A stretch of DNA of 64,000 nt from Microbacterium lacticum (GTDB lineage Bacteria > Actinomycetota > Actinomycetes > Actinomycetales > Microbacteriaceae), in assembly GCF_006716815.1 (NCBI RefSeq), contig NZ_VFPS01000003.1:186001-250000 (forward strand), given 5' to 3'. Position 1 is the first letter of the stretch, and each line of letters starts with the position of its first letter. Of this stretch, positions 1 to 8,107 are shown piece by piece. The position numbers and the translations under genes are program-made. The notes beneath the pieces were generated by a model. That model had not been told where the DNA came from. It saw nothing but the letters and a program-made list of their open reading frames with translations, and did no database searches.

Positions 1-694
1 AGGCGGGCAGGTGGAACTCCGGGAGCCCGAGCAGGGGCGCCGCGGCGACCGCGTCGAAGTTCACCGCGCCGGTGATCGCGGCGAATACGTATCCGACGAC
101 GACGCCGAGGAAGATCGAGATGCGCCCGAGGAATCCGCGGAACAGCACGCTGAACAGGATGATCGCGACGAGGGTGACCGTGGCCACGAGCGGCTGGAGC
201 GTGAAGTTGTTCCACGCGGCGGGGGCGAGGTTCAGACCGATCAGGGCGACGATGGCGCCGGCGACGACCGGCGGCATGAGCTTCTCGATCCAGCGGGTGC
301 CGACCTTCTGCACGAGCAGGCCGACGAGCGCGAGCAGCACGCCGGTGACCGCGACGCTGACCATCGCCTGCGTGATCTGTTCGGTCGTCTCGAGCGTCTT
401 GCCGCCGTTGTAGGCCTGGATCGGGGCGATGAACGCGAACGACGACCCGAGGTAGCTCGGCAGCTTGTTGCGCGTGATCACCAGGAACAGAATCGTGCCG
501 ACGCCCGAGAAGAACAGCGTCGTCGAGACGGGGAATCCCGTCAGGATCGGCACGAGGAACGTGGCGCCGAACATCGCGACCACGTGCTGCGCGCCGATCG
601 CGATGGTACCGGGCCAGCTCAGGCGCTCGTTGGGCTTGACGACGGCGCCGGGTTCGACGGTGCGGCCGTCGCCGTGCAGGGTCCAGATGGGCAT
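1..694 (-). CDS. NCS2-family uracil/xanthine permease (3' end outside window)
   Basis: Inner-membrane nucleobase permease; the first 231 residues are visible and the rest lies beyond base 1. Read on the minus strand from ATG at 694, the protein opens MPIWTLHGDGRTVEPG, an N-terminus typical of actinobacterial uracil permeases. It continues with the helix region around AIGAQHVVAMFGATFLVPIL and the conserved SSFAFIAPI segment. Hydrophobic helices alternate with short loops to the window edge. By family it would import uracil with protons. It lies downstream of the murR-like gene on the same strand with a 138-base gap, so it probably has its own promoter. Xanthine specificity cannot be excluded without the C-terminal half. 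Confidence 0.85.
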   Translation of the reverse strand, partial: MPIWTLHGDGRTVEPGAVVKPNERLSWPGTIAIGAQHVVAMFGATFLVPILTGFPVSTTLFFSGVGTILFLVITRNKLPSYLGSSFAFIAPIQAYNGGKTLETTEQITQAMVSVAVTGVLLALVGLLVQKVGTRWIEKLMPPVVAGAIVALIGLNLAPAAWNNFTLQPLVATVTLVAIILFSVLFRGFLGRISIFLGVVVGYVFAAITGAVNFDAVAAAPLLGLPEFHLPA

Positions 695-832
695 GCGGGT
701 GCTCCTCGATCTGACAGGTTTGTTGCGGGATGCCGGTGGTGCCGGATGCCGGGGCGCTGCCGGGCGCCGACGATGAACGCGACGCCGACAGCGACGGTGG
801 ATGCCTGCGCTCAGATTAGCGCTGACGACACG

Positions 833-1723
833 CTACCTGGGAGATCGCTGGGTGCCGTCGGGTAGGTGTTGTGGACGTACGGCGTCTCGGGTGGCATCCA
901 GCGCGGCGTCGAGGTTGTCGAAACGGAGCTGCCCGACCCGCAGGAAAAGAAAGTCGACGACGGCGAGCTGCGCCATCCTGCTCGCGAGGGCAGCCGCGCG
1001 CAGTGTCGTTTCGCGTGCGGGCGTGCGCAGGAACAGATCGCACGCACCGGCGAGTGCTGATTCACCATCGCCAGTGACAGCCACTGTGAGGGCTCCAGTG
1101 CGAGTGGCGACCTCCACAGCGTGCACGACATCGCGTGTGCCGCCGCTGAACGAGAACGCGACGACGACGGTATGTTCATCGGCGAGGGCTGCGTGGACGA
1201 GCTGCATGTGGATGTCGGGTGATGTCAGGCAGTTGAGGCCGATGCGCTGCAATTTTTGAGCGAGGTCGCTGGCGGCGAGGGCCGACGCGCCGACGCCGAA
1301 GGCGACCACTCGTGCTCCCGCAGAGATGCGCTGTGCGGTCTGTTCCAGGGCCTCGAGATCGAGCAGCCGCGCGGTCTGCTCGATCGTGCGCGCCTCATGG
1401 AAGGCGACCTTCGACACCATGTCGGCCAGGGAGTCCGAAGGATTCAGACGGCCTTCGGCGATATCGGACCGTTCGAGATCGGCGGCGTGCCGCGAGAGTT
1501 CCTGCGCCAACTGCAGGCGGAGGGCGGGAAAGCCGGTGTAGCCGAGCGTCTTCGCGAAGCGCACGACGGATGCCTGTGACACGCCCGCGCGCTCAGCCAG
1601 CTCGACGACCGTGGTGTCGACCACGGAATCGGGGTCACGGAGCACGACGGTGGCCACCGCCGCTTCGGCGGGCCGTAGCCGAGCGATCACGGTGTGGATC
1701 GCCTCAATGACGTCGCCGTCCAT
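833..1723 (-). CDS. murR: MurR/RpiR-family transcriptional regulator of MurNAc utilisation
   Basis: A 296-residue regulator. Residues about 1-80 form an RpiR-type HTH (ELAERAGVSQASVVRFAKTL is the recognition-helix region). Residues about 120-260 form a SIS sugar-phosphate-binding domain (VVAFGVGASALAASDLAQKL, then VVAFSFSGGTRDVV). It is transcribed divergently from murQ-murP-mupG, the usual arrangement for MurR, which in E. coli represses murQP and is induced by MurNAc-6-phosphate. An inverted repeat in the shared intergenic region is a candidate operator. Repressor versus activator role in actinobacteria is inferred from the family only. Confidence 0.85.
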   Translation of the reverse strand: MDGDVIEAIHTVIARLRPAEAAVATVVLRDPDSVVDTTVVELAERAGVSQASVVRFAKTLGYTGFPALRLQLAQELSRHAADLERSDIAEGRLNPSDSLADMVSKVAFHEARTIEQTARLLDLEALEQTAQRISAGARVVAFGVGASALAASDLAQKLQRIGLNCLTSPDIHMQLVHAALADEHTVVVAFSFSGGTRDVVHAVEVATRTGALTVAVTGDGESALAGACDLFLRTPARETTLRAAALASRMAQLAVVDFLFLRVGQLRFDNLDAALDATRDAVRPQHLPDGTQRSPR

Positions 1724-1770
1724 ATCGCCTCCCGGATAGCGTCAGCTTCTCACGGTGACTGAAAAAGTTC

Positions 1771-1794
1771 TTCACAAATACCCTAGCTTGTGAA
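1771..1794. promoter_or_regulatory. Candidate MurR operator (inverted repeat)
   Basis: TTCACAA (1771-1777) and TTGTGAA (1788-1794) are perfect inverted arms separated by 10 bases, centred between the divergent murR-like gene and murQ. The surrounding stretch is unusually AT-rich for this genome, as expected of a promoter-operator. Binding by the RpiR-type regulator is inferred from position. Confidence 0.5.
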
Positions 1795-1861
1795 AGAGTA
1801 ATTCTTGCCGAGGTCGGCTTCGCTCTCGGTAACGCGGCGACGACATCACAAGGAGGAACGC

Positions 1862-2797
1862 GTGTCCGCTTCGCGCCCGATATCGATCACCGAACAGCAG
1901 AACCCGCGCACACGACGCCTCGATGCGATGGGAATCGACGAGTTCCTCACGACGATGAACGACGAAGACGCCGGCGTCGCCGATGCCGTGCGCGCTCAGA
2001 TTCCGCAGATCGCTCGTGCGGTCGAACTGGTGGTGAGCGCCTTGCATGGCGGCGGGCGCTTGATCTACCAGGGAGCCGGCACGAGTGGGCGTCTCGGCGT
2101 GCTCGACGCCTCTGAGTGCCCGCCGACGTTCGGCACCGACCCTGCACAGATCATCGGGGTGCTCGCAGGCGGACGGGAGGCGATGTTCGCGGCCGTGGAG
2201 CGGGCAGAGGACTCCGACGAGCTCGCCGTCGCCGACCTCGTCGCGCTCGGTCTCGACGAGCGCGACGTCGTGGTCGGCATCGCCGCTTCGGGTCGCACGC
2301 CTTATGTCCTCGGCGGACTCGATTACGCGCGACGGGTGGGCGCGGCGACTGTATCGCTCGCCTGCAACACCGGCGCCGAGATCAGCCGGCATGCCGACGT
2401 GGCGATCGAGATCGACAACGGCCCCGAGGTGCTCACGGGCTCGACCCGGCTCAAAGCGGGCACGAGCCAGAAGCTCGTGCTCAATATGATCTCCACGGCC
2501 GCCATGGTGCGGCTCGGCAAGGTCTACGGCAACCTCATGGTCGATGTGCGCCCGACCAACGAGAAGCTCGTTGACCGCGCCGCCCGCATCGTGCAGGCCG
2601 CTACGGACTGCGACAGGGCCACCGCCGAACGAGCGCTCGCCGCCGCGGGCAATCACGCCAAGACGGCGATCGTCTCGATCCTGTGCGGCATAGACGCGGC
2701 CGCCGCGCGCGAACGCCTCTCGGTTGCGCAGGGGTTCGTACGCGACGCCATCGACGGAGAGCGCCCGAGCCCCCTCTCCTCAACTGCTCATCACTGA
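1862..2797 (+). CDS. murQ: N-acetylmuramic acid 6-phosphate etherase MurQ
   Basis: Cytoplasmic lyase that cleaves the D-lactyl ether of MurNAc-6-P to give GlcNAc-6-P and lactate. The 311-residue protein carries the SIS signature with IYQGAGTSGRLGVLDASECP (substrate loop and catalytic Glu), and the downstream block GTSQKLVLNMISTAAMVRLG is typical of MurQ. An ATG at 1805 is in frame, but the GTG at 1862 was chosen because it follows a strong AAGGAGG ribosome site; the 19 residues upstream look non-coding. First gene of a murQ-murP-mupG run. Slightly longer than E. coli MurQ (298 aa) because of a Ser/Arg-rich N-terminus. Confidence 0.95.
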   Translation: MSASRPISITEQQNPRTRRLDAMGIDEFLTTMNDEDAGVADAVRAQIPQIARAVELVVSALHGGGRLIYQGAGTSGRLGVLDASECPPTFGTDPAQIIGVLAGGREAMFAAVERAEDSDELAVADLVALGLDERDVVVGIAASGRTPYVLGGLDYARRVGAATVSLACNTGAEISRHADVAIEIDNGPEVLTGSTRLKAGTSQKLVLNMISTAAMVRLGKVYGNLMVDVRPTNEKLVDRAARIVQAATDCDRATAERALAAAGNHAKTAIVSILCGIDAAAARERLSVAQGFVRDAIDGERPSPLSSTAHH

Positions 2798-2827
2798 CCC
2801 GCATCCCGAAAATCGAAGGAAATCACT

Positions 2828-4291
2828 GTGGATTACCCCCAACTCAGTCGCGACATCCTCCCGCTCGTCGGGGGCACCGCGAACATCTCCTCGTTCACCA
2901 ACTGCATGACGCGTCTTCGTCTCGAGGTCATCGACCCCGAAAGCGTCGACCTTGATGCTCTCAAGGCCCTCGACGGGGTCATGGGGGTCGTTTCCGGCGA
3001 CCAGCTGCAGGTCGTCGTCGGTCCGGGTCATGCACAGCGGCTGCGCGACGCCTTCGCGGTGGAGAGCGGAATGTCGGGCTCGGCACCACTGGATGACGAC
3101 GAGGCGCCGCTGAGCGCGGCCGACGACCTCCGCCAGCTGCAGACGAAGAACAACCAGAAAGTGAAGTCTCGGCAGAAGACCGGCGTGCACTCGCTGTTCC
3201 GGCACATCGGCAACATCTTCATCCCGATCATCCCCGGTTTCATCGCGTGCGGACTCATCGTCGCGATCGCGAACGTCTGGAAAATCATCGATCCCGGAGT
3301 CGTCCAGAACCCGTGGTTCCTCGCGTTCGCCGCTCTCGGCTCGATCGTCGTGGGGTCGCTGAACCTGCTCGTCGGCTACAACACCGCGAAGGAGTTCGGC
3401 GGCACCCCCGTGCTCGGTCTCATCGCGGGTGGGATCTCGTACATGCCCGCGCTTGCAGGAATCGCGGCGACGACGGCTGCCGACGGCACGGTGATCCCCG
3501 CACAACCGCTCGTGCTGCCACTGTTCGGCGAACTGAAGCCGGCGCTCGGCGGCATCGTCGGCGTGATCGTCACGGCCTGGCTCTTCACCGTGATCGAGAA
3601 GTGGGTGCGCAAGCGAGTCCCCGCGTGGGCTGACCTGTTCGTCGTGCCCGTCGTCACGGTCCTCGTCGGCGCAGCGGTCTGCATCTTCGTCATCATGCCC
3701 ATTGCGGGGCTTCTCATGCAGGGCATCAACTGGCTGCTCATCGACTTCGCCCTCGAACGGGGCGGAGTGATCGGCGGATACCTGCTGTCGTCGCTGTTCC
3801 TGCCGCTGGTCATGCTCGGCATTCATCAGGGACTCACCCCGATCCATGCTCAGCTGATCGCCGACCACGGCTACACCCAGCTGCTCCCCGTGCTCGCGAT
3901 GGCCGGCGCGGGCGAGGTCGGTATGGCGATCGCGATCTACATCAAGACGAAGAGCACGCGCTTGAAGAGCATCATCCGAGCGGCACTGCCCATCGGCGTG
4001 CTCGGGGTGGGCGAGCCGCTCATCTACGGAGTGTCGTTGCCGCTCTTCTATCCGCTCATCACGGCCTGTCTCGGTGGAGGTTTCGGCGGCGCCTTCGTGG
4101 CCTACGGCATCCAAGCCACTGGCGGCTTCGGAGCCGGAGCCCTCGGGCTCTCGGGGGTGCTCATGACAGCGGTCATCACGAACGGGCAATGGCTCTGGTA
4201 CGTGGGAGGGTTGCTGATCGCATACACCATGGGGTTCCTCCTGACCTACCTTTTCGGGTTCAAGGAGCACATGGTCGCAAGGCTGAGCTGA
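2828..4291 (+). CDS. murP: PTS EIIBC permease for N-acetylmuramic acid, MurP-like
   Basis: Phosphotransferase permease that imports and phosphorylates a sugar. Residues 1-80 form an EIIB domain of the glucose/sucrose superfamily with the phospho-accepting Cys26 in FTNCMTRLR. A linker (about 80-120) leads to an EIIC domain with about ten membrane helices and conserved GVGEPLIYGVSLPL. No EIIA domain is present in the protein or beside it, so phosphate must come from an EIIA encoded elsewhere, as for E. coli MurP. It starts 30 bases after murQ, and its stop overlaps the next start (TGATG). MurNAc specificity is inferred from the neighbours murR, murQ and mupG. Confidence 0.85.
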   Translation: MDYPQLSRDILPLVGGTANISSFTNCMTRLRLEVIDPESVDLDALKALDGVMGVVSGDQLQVVVGPGHAQRLRDAFAVESGMSGSAPLDDDEAPLSAADDLRQLQTKNNQKVKSRQKTGVHSLFRHIGNIFIPIIPGFIACGLIVAIANVWKIIDPGVVQNPWFLAFAALGSIVVGSLNLLVGYNTAKEFGGTPVLGLIAGGISYMPALAGIAATTAADGTVIPAQPLVLPLFGELKPALGGIVGVIVTAWLFTVIEKWVRKRVPAWADLFVVPVVTVLVGAAVCIFVIMPIAGLLMQGINWLLIDFALERGGVIGGYLLSSLFLPLVMLGIHQGLTPIHAQLIADHGYTQLLPVLAMAGAGEVGMAIAIYIKTKSTRLKSIIRAALPIGVLGVGEPLIYGVSLPLFYPLITACLGGGFGGAFVAYGIQATGGFGAGALGLSGVLMTAVITNGQWLWYVGGLLIAYTMGFLLTYLFGFKEHMVARLS

Positions 4292-5319
4292 TGCTGTTCT
4301 CGCTCTACCCGACGGATACACCCGAGGTGCGCCGCGCGGTCGTCTCGCAGGCCGTCGCACTCGCGGACCGGCCCTTGCTGTTCACCTCCCTACACCTTCC
4401 GGAAAGTGCCGATCTCGACGGGTACGGCGCCGAGCTCACCGCGCTGCACCGTGAACACGGGGTGAGTTTCTGCGCCGACATCTCCCCACTCGCGCTCGAG
4501 CGTCTGGGGTCGGGAGTCGGCGGCACGGCGCGCCTGCGCGAGTGGGGAGTGACGACGCTGCGCATCGACTTCGGCTTCGCGCCGCATGAGATCCGCGAGA
4601 TTGCGGCCGCGTCGCGGTGTGCCATCGCGGTGAATGCGAGCACAGCGACCGCGTCGCTGCTCGACGAGCTCGAAAGTGTGCGGCCCATCGGCTGGCACAA
4701 CTTCTACCCTCGGCCCGAAACGGGCATCACCACGGCCTTCTATGTGAGCCAGAACGAGTTGTTTCGTGAGAGAGGGCTGCCGCTCTACGCTTTCGTGCCG
4801 GGCGAGGTGTCGTTCAGGGCGCCGCTCCACCTAGGCCTGCCGATGCTCGAAGAGCACCGGCACCGCACGGCGTGGCGCAATTACCTGCACCTCCGTCGGC
4901 TCGATCCGCATGTCGAGATTGTCTGCGCCGAGGCCACACTGCTGCCCGAACACCTGCGATGGATCGCGCGAGTCGAGCAGTCGGGAGAGATTACGGTCCC
5001 CCTCGCAGGGCTCGACGACGCAGGTGCATTCCTGCGCGAGAGCGTCTGGCGCCTGCGGATCGAGGACGCCGCCGCTTCGTTCCGCCTCGAAGGGACGCGC
5101 GGCGAGATCCCTCCCTCAGCCCCGCGCAACGCTGACCGGCGCGAGGTGGGGTCGCTGCAGATGGACCTCGATCGTCTCGGACGCTACCGCGGAGAAGTGC
5201 ACCTCATGCGGCAGAATCTGCCGCTCACCGGCATGCAGGGGCACGTCGGAGAGATCGCGGCGCCCTACCGCGGCATTGTCGCCGACCTGCGCCCTGGCGA
5301 TGTCCTGCGCTTCGAGTGA
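4291..5319 (+). CDS. mupG: DUF871/MupG-family 6-phospho-N-acetylmuramidase
   Basis: A 342-residue protein of the DUF871 family (N-terminal TIM barrel plus C-terminal cyclophilin-like domain), beginning MLFSLYPTD. MupG of Staphylococcus is the characterised member: it hydrolyses MurNAc-6-P-GlcNAc to MurNAc-6-P and GlcNAc inside the cell. Visible family features are the barrel strands around SFCADISPLALERLG and TLRIDFGF, and the segment GWHNFYPRPETG. The ATG at 4291 overlaps the murP stop by one base, implying translational coupling; an upstream in-frame ATG at 4189 lies inside murP and was rejected. With murP and murQ this completes import, hydrolysis and ether cleavage of the murein disaccharide. 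Confidence 0.85.
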   Translation: MLFSLYPTDTPEVRRAVVSQAVALADRPLLFTSLHLPESADLDGYGAELTALHREHGVSFCADISPLALERLGSGVGGTARLREWGVTTLRIDFGFAPHEIREIAAASRCAIAVNASTATASLLDELESVRPIGWHNFYPRPETGITTAFYVSQNELFRERGLPLYAFVPGEVSFRAPLHLGLPMLEEHRHRTAWRNYLHLRRLDPHVEIVCAEATLLPEHLRWIARVEQSGEITVPLAGLDDAGAFLRESVWRLRIEDAAASFRLEGTRGEIPPSAPRNADRREVGSLQMDLDRLGRYRGEVHLMRQNLPLTGMQGHVGEIAAPYRGIVADLRPGDVLRFE

Positions 5320-5332
5320 AGCCCACCTACCG

Positions 5333-6292
5333 TCAGGCCGTCAGGCGCTCGAGCAGCTCGCGGTAATTGTCGGCGGTGCGCTCGACGATCTCGGTGGGCA
5401 GCTCGGGCGGGGTGCCGGCGCCGTCCCAGTGCGCCGCGAGCCAATCGCGCACGATCTGCTTATCGAAGCTCGCCATGCGCTCGGCCGGGGTGGTGCCCGT
5501 TGCCCACGCCTCGGCATCCCAGTACCGCGATGAGTCGCTCGTGAGCACTTCGTCGGCGAGCGTGAGCACGCCGTCGGCGTCGAGCCCGAACTCGAACTTC
5601 GTGTCGGCGAGGATCAGGCCGTGGGCCTCGGCGGTCGCCGCCGCGCGGCGGTAGATCGCGAGCGAGGCGTCGCGCAGCTGCGCGGCGCGCTCGGGCCCGA
5701 CGAGCTCCTCGGTCTGTGCGAACGAGATGTTCTCGTCGTGCTCGCCGAGCGGCGCCTTGTAGGCGGGCGTGAAGATCGGCTCGGGCAGACGGTCGCCGTC
5801 GCCGAGCCCGGCGGGCAGTGCGATGCCGCAGACGGTGCCGGATGCCTGGTATTCCTTCCAGCCCGACCCGGTGAGGTACCCGCGCACGACGCACTCGATC
5901 GGCAGCATGTCGAGGGTGCGGGCCACCATCGCGCGGCCCGCGACGGCCTGCGGGATGAGGTCGACCAGGTCGTCGGCGGTGTTCGCCTGCCCGTCGGGGC
6001 CGAGGGTCAGCGCGTGCGTCGCGGCGAGGTGGTTGGGAATGCGCGGGCCGCCGTCGGCGCCCGAGAGCTGGTCGAACCACCACAGGCTCAGCGTCGTCAG
6101 CAGTTCGCCCTTGCCGGGGATGCCGGGGGAGAGCACGTGGTCGAACGCGCTCACGCGGTCGCTGGCCACCACCAGTATCCGCCCCTCTGTCGTGGCCGAT
6201 GCCGCTGCCGCCGAATCGGCCGGGCGGTAAAGGTCGCGCACCTTTCCCGAGTACACGTGGGTCCAGCCGGGCAGGTCCGAGGCATCCGTCAC
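5333..6292 (-). CDS. purC: SAICAR synthetase PurC
   Basis: Phosphoribosylaminoimidazole-succinocarboxamide synthase, which joins CAIR and aspartate with ATP in purine biosynthesis. About 319 residues. The N-terminus WTHVYSGKVRDLY holds the family GKVRD motif, followed by ILVVASDRVSAFD, SLWWFDQL and VVRGYLTGSGWKEYQ. The frame is open upstream to 6511, but GTG at 6292 is chosen because the recognised PurC fold begins about ten residues later and the upstream residues are low-complexity Arg/Pro. It is convergent with mupG (13 bases apart). Longer than E. coli PurC (237 aa), as is usual for the actinobacterial/eukaryotic-like form. Confidence 0.95.
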   Translation of the reverse strand: MTDASDLPGWTHVYSGKVRDLYRPADSAAAASATTEGRILVVASDRVSAFDHVLSPGIPGKGELLTTLSLWWFDQLSGADGGPRIPNHLAATHALTLGPDGQANTADDLVDLIPQAVAGRAMVARTLDMLPIECVVRGYLTGSGWKEYQASGTVCGIALPAGLGDGDRLPEPIFTPAYKAPLGEHDENISFAQTEELVGPERAAQLRDASLAIYRRAAATAEAHGLILADTKFEFGLDADGVLTLADEVLTSDSSRYWDAEAWATGTTPAERMASFDKQIVRDWLAAHWDGAGTPPELPTEIVERTADNYRELLERLTA

Positions 6293-6390
6293 CGCTCCAT
6301 TATCGCGGGCGGCGCGACGCCGCGCCGGCACATCACAGACGCATAGGTGGCCCACAGTGCGGTGAGGGGATTCGGCGTCATGCTGGCCCC

Positions 6391-7371
6391 ATGATCCCCG
6401 AGCCCGAGAACACGCCCGACGGCCCGCGTTATGTGGGCCGCACCCTTCCCCGCCCCGATGACGAGGTCGTCGATCAGGGGGCGGGTTTCGATCTAACCAC
6501 CCTCGTCTCACGCCGCGCGATGTTCAGCATCGCGGGGCTCGGGGTGGGCGCCGCGGCCCTGGCCGACTGCAGTGCGGTCACCGCAGCGGATGCCTCGCCT
6601 TCCGCCACGGCGAGCGCGACACCGCTCTCGACGCCGAGGCCGACGGCCACGCCGACCCCCACCCCCACGGTGTCGTACGCCCTGCCCGCGGCCGAGATCC
6701 CCGACGAGACCGCCGGGCCCTACCCCGGCGACGGCTCGAACGGACCCGATGTGCTCGAGCAGTCGGGCATCGTCCGCTCCGATCTGCGCAGCTCGATCGG
6801 CGGCGGCACGACCGCCGAGGGTGCGCCGCTGCAGTTCACCCTGCGCATCACCGACATGGCGAACGGCGACGCGCCCTTCGCCGGGGTGGCCGTGTACGCC
6901 TGGCACTGCAACGCGCAGGGCGAGTACTCGATGTACTCCTCGGGCATCGAGAACGAGACCTACCTGCGCGGCGTGCAGGTGACCGACGCCGACGGGCAGG
7001 TGACGTTCACCTCGATCGTGCCGGCCTGCTATTCCGGCCGGTGGCCGCACATCCACTTCGAGGTCTACCCGTCGGTCGACACGATCACCGACTCGGCGAA
7101 CGCCATCGCCACCTCGCAGATCGCGATGCCCGAGAGCATGCTCGCGAGCGTCTACGCCCTGCCCGCCTACGACGGATCGACCCGCAACCTGTCGCAGATC
7201 ACGCTCGCGAGCGACAACGTGTTCGGCGACGACGGCGGCGCCCTGCAGGTCGCGACCGTCACCGGCGACGCGACGAACGGCTACACCGCGATGCTCGTGG
7301 CGCGGGTCGACACGACCACGGCACCCACCGGCGGATCCGCCCCCGGCGGCGGGGGCCCCGGCGGTCGCTGA
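6391..7371 (+). CDS. Secreted intradiol ring-cleavage dioxygenase-like protein
   Basis: A 326-residue exported protein. Residues about 45-65 contain a twin-Arg motif (SRRAMFSIAGLG), a hydrophobic core and a Cys in LADCS, resembling a Tat signal with an imperfect lipobox. A Thr/Pro linker (about 70-105) precedes an intradiol-dioxygenase beta-sandwich. Candidate Fe(III) ligands are the Tyr residues around EYSMY and CYSGRWPHIHF plus the two His of PHIHF. Proteins of this class resemble protocatechuate/catechol dioxygenases, but secreted actinobacterial members have no established substrate. ATG at 6391 chosen; it is divergent from purC. A Gly-rich tail ends the protein. Confidence 0.75.
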   Translation: MIPEPENTPDGPRYVGRTLPRPDDEVVDQGAGFDLTTLVSRRAMFSIAGLGVGAAALADCSAVTAADASPSATASATPLSTPRPTATPTPTPTVSYALPAAEIPDETAGPYPGDGSNGPDVLEQSGIVRSDLRSSIGGGTTAEGAPLQFTLRITDMANGDAPFAGVAVYAWHCNAQGEYSMYSSGIENETYLRGVQVTDADGQVTFTSIVPACYSGRWPHIHFEVYPSVDTITDSANAIATSQIAMPESMLASVYALPAYDGSTRNLSQITLASDNVFGDDGGALQVATVTGDATNGYTAMLVARVDTTTAPTGGSAPGGGGPGGR

Positions 7372-7401
7372 GCGCCGCCTTCACGCAGCCCCCGACGCCC
7401 G

Positions 7402-7435
7402 CAGCCCCACCCGCATTCCCCCGCGGGTGGGGCTG
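7402..7435 (+). terminator. Stem-loop terminator after the dioxygenase-like gene
   Basis: A 13-bp perfect stem, CAGCCCCACCCGC paired with GCGGGTGGGGCTG, with an 8-base loop, 30 bases after the stop codon. There is no long T tract, which is common for terminators in high-GC actinobacteria. Confidence 0.6.
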
Positions 7436-7459
7436 TTGCGTGGCATCCGTCGCCGTGTA

Positions 7460-7475
7460 TAGTCCATCTGGACTA
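7460..7475 (+). promoter_or_regulatory. Candidate operator upstream of the PadR/DHA2 operon
   Basis: TAGTCCA and TGGACTA are perfect inverted arms with a 2-base centre, 17 bases before the PadR start. The position suggests autoregulation by the adjacent PadR protein; no binding data are available. Confidence 0.5.
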
Positions 7476-7492
7476 ATCGACACGGAGTAATC

Positions 7493-8107
7493 ATGACGGA
7501 TGCCGCACGCCTCACCCCGCTGGGGGTCATGGTGCTCGCCATGCTGCGCGAAGACGAGATGCACCCGTACGAGATGATCCGGCTCATGCGGCAGCGTCAC
7601 GACGACCGCATCGTGCCGCTGACGAACGGCACGATGTACCACACCGTCGGCCGGCTCGAGCGCTGCGGCCTGCTGACCGAGGTCGGCGTCGACCGCGACG
7701 GCAACCGTCCCGAACGCACCACGTATGCGCTGACGGATGCCGGGGAGCGCGCCATCGTCGACTGGGTGCGCCGCGAACTGCCCGTGCTCGGCCACCCCGT
7801 CGAGTACCGCGTCGCACTCTCCGAGGCGCACAACCTCGACCGCGATGAGACGGTCGCGCTGCTGCGCCGCCGACTCGAGGCGCTCGATGACTCGCTCGAG
7901 ATGCACCGGAAGGGTCTCGCGAAGGCGCGGACCACCGGCATCGTCGAGCAGTACCTCGTCGAGGTCGACCGCGAACACGCGCTGCTGCGCGCCGACCGTG
8001 ACTGGCTCTCGGCGTTCATCGATCGACTCGTCCACCCCGATTTCGTCTGGGGCACCCACGTCACAGACGACCGTTATCTGGCACAGAGAGAGGCCGCACG
8101 GCAATGA
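7493..8107 (+). CDS. PadR-family transcriptional regulator
   Basis: A 204-residue regulator with an N-terminal winged helix (residues about 8-85: LTPLGVMVLAMLREDEMHPY, then the PadR signature GTMYHTVGRLERCGLL) and a C-terminal helical dimerisation domain (about 95-190). It overlaps the following MFS gene by four bases (ATGA), so the two are co-transcribed. Such pairs usually have the regulator repress its own efflux operon until a toxic ligand binds. The palindrome at 7460-7475 is the probable operator. The ligand is unknown. Confidence 0.9.
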   Translation: MTDAARLTPLGVMVLAMLREDEMHPYEMIRLMRQRHDDRIVPLTNGTMYHTVGRLERCGLLTEVGVDRDGNRPERTTYALTDAGERAIVDWVRRELPVLGHPVEYRVALSEAHNLDRDETVALLRRRLEALDDSLEMHRKGLAKARTTGIVEQYLVEVDREHALLRADRDWLSAFIDRLVHPDFVWGTHVTDDRYLAQREAARQ

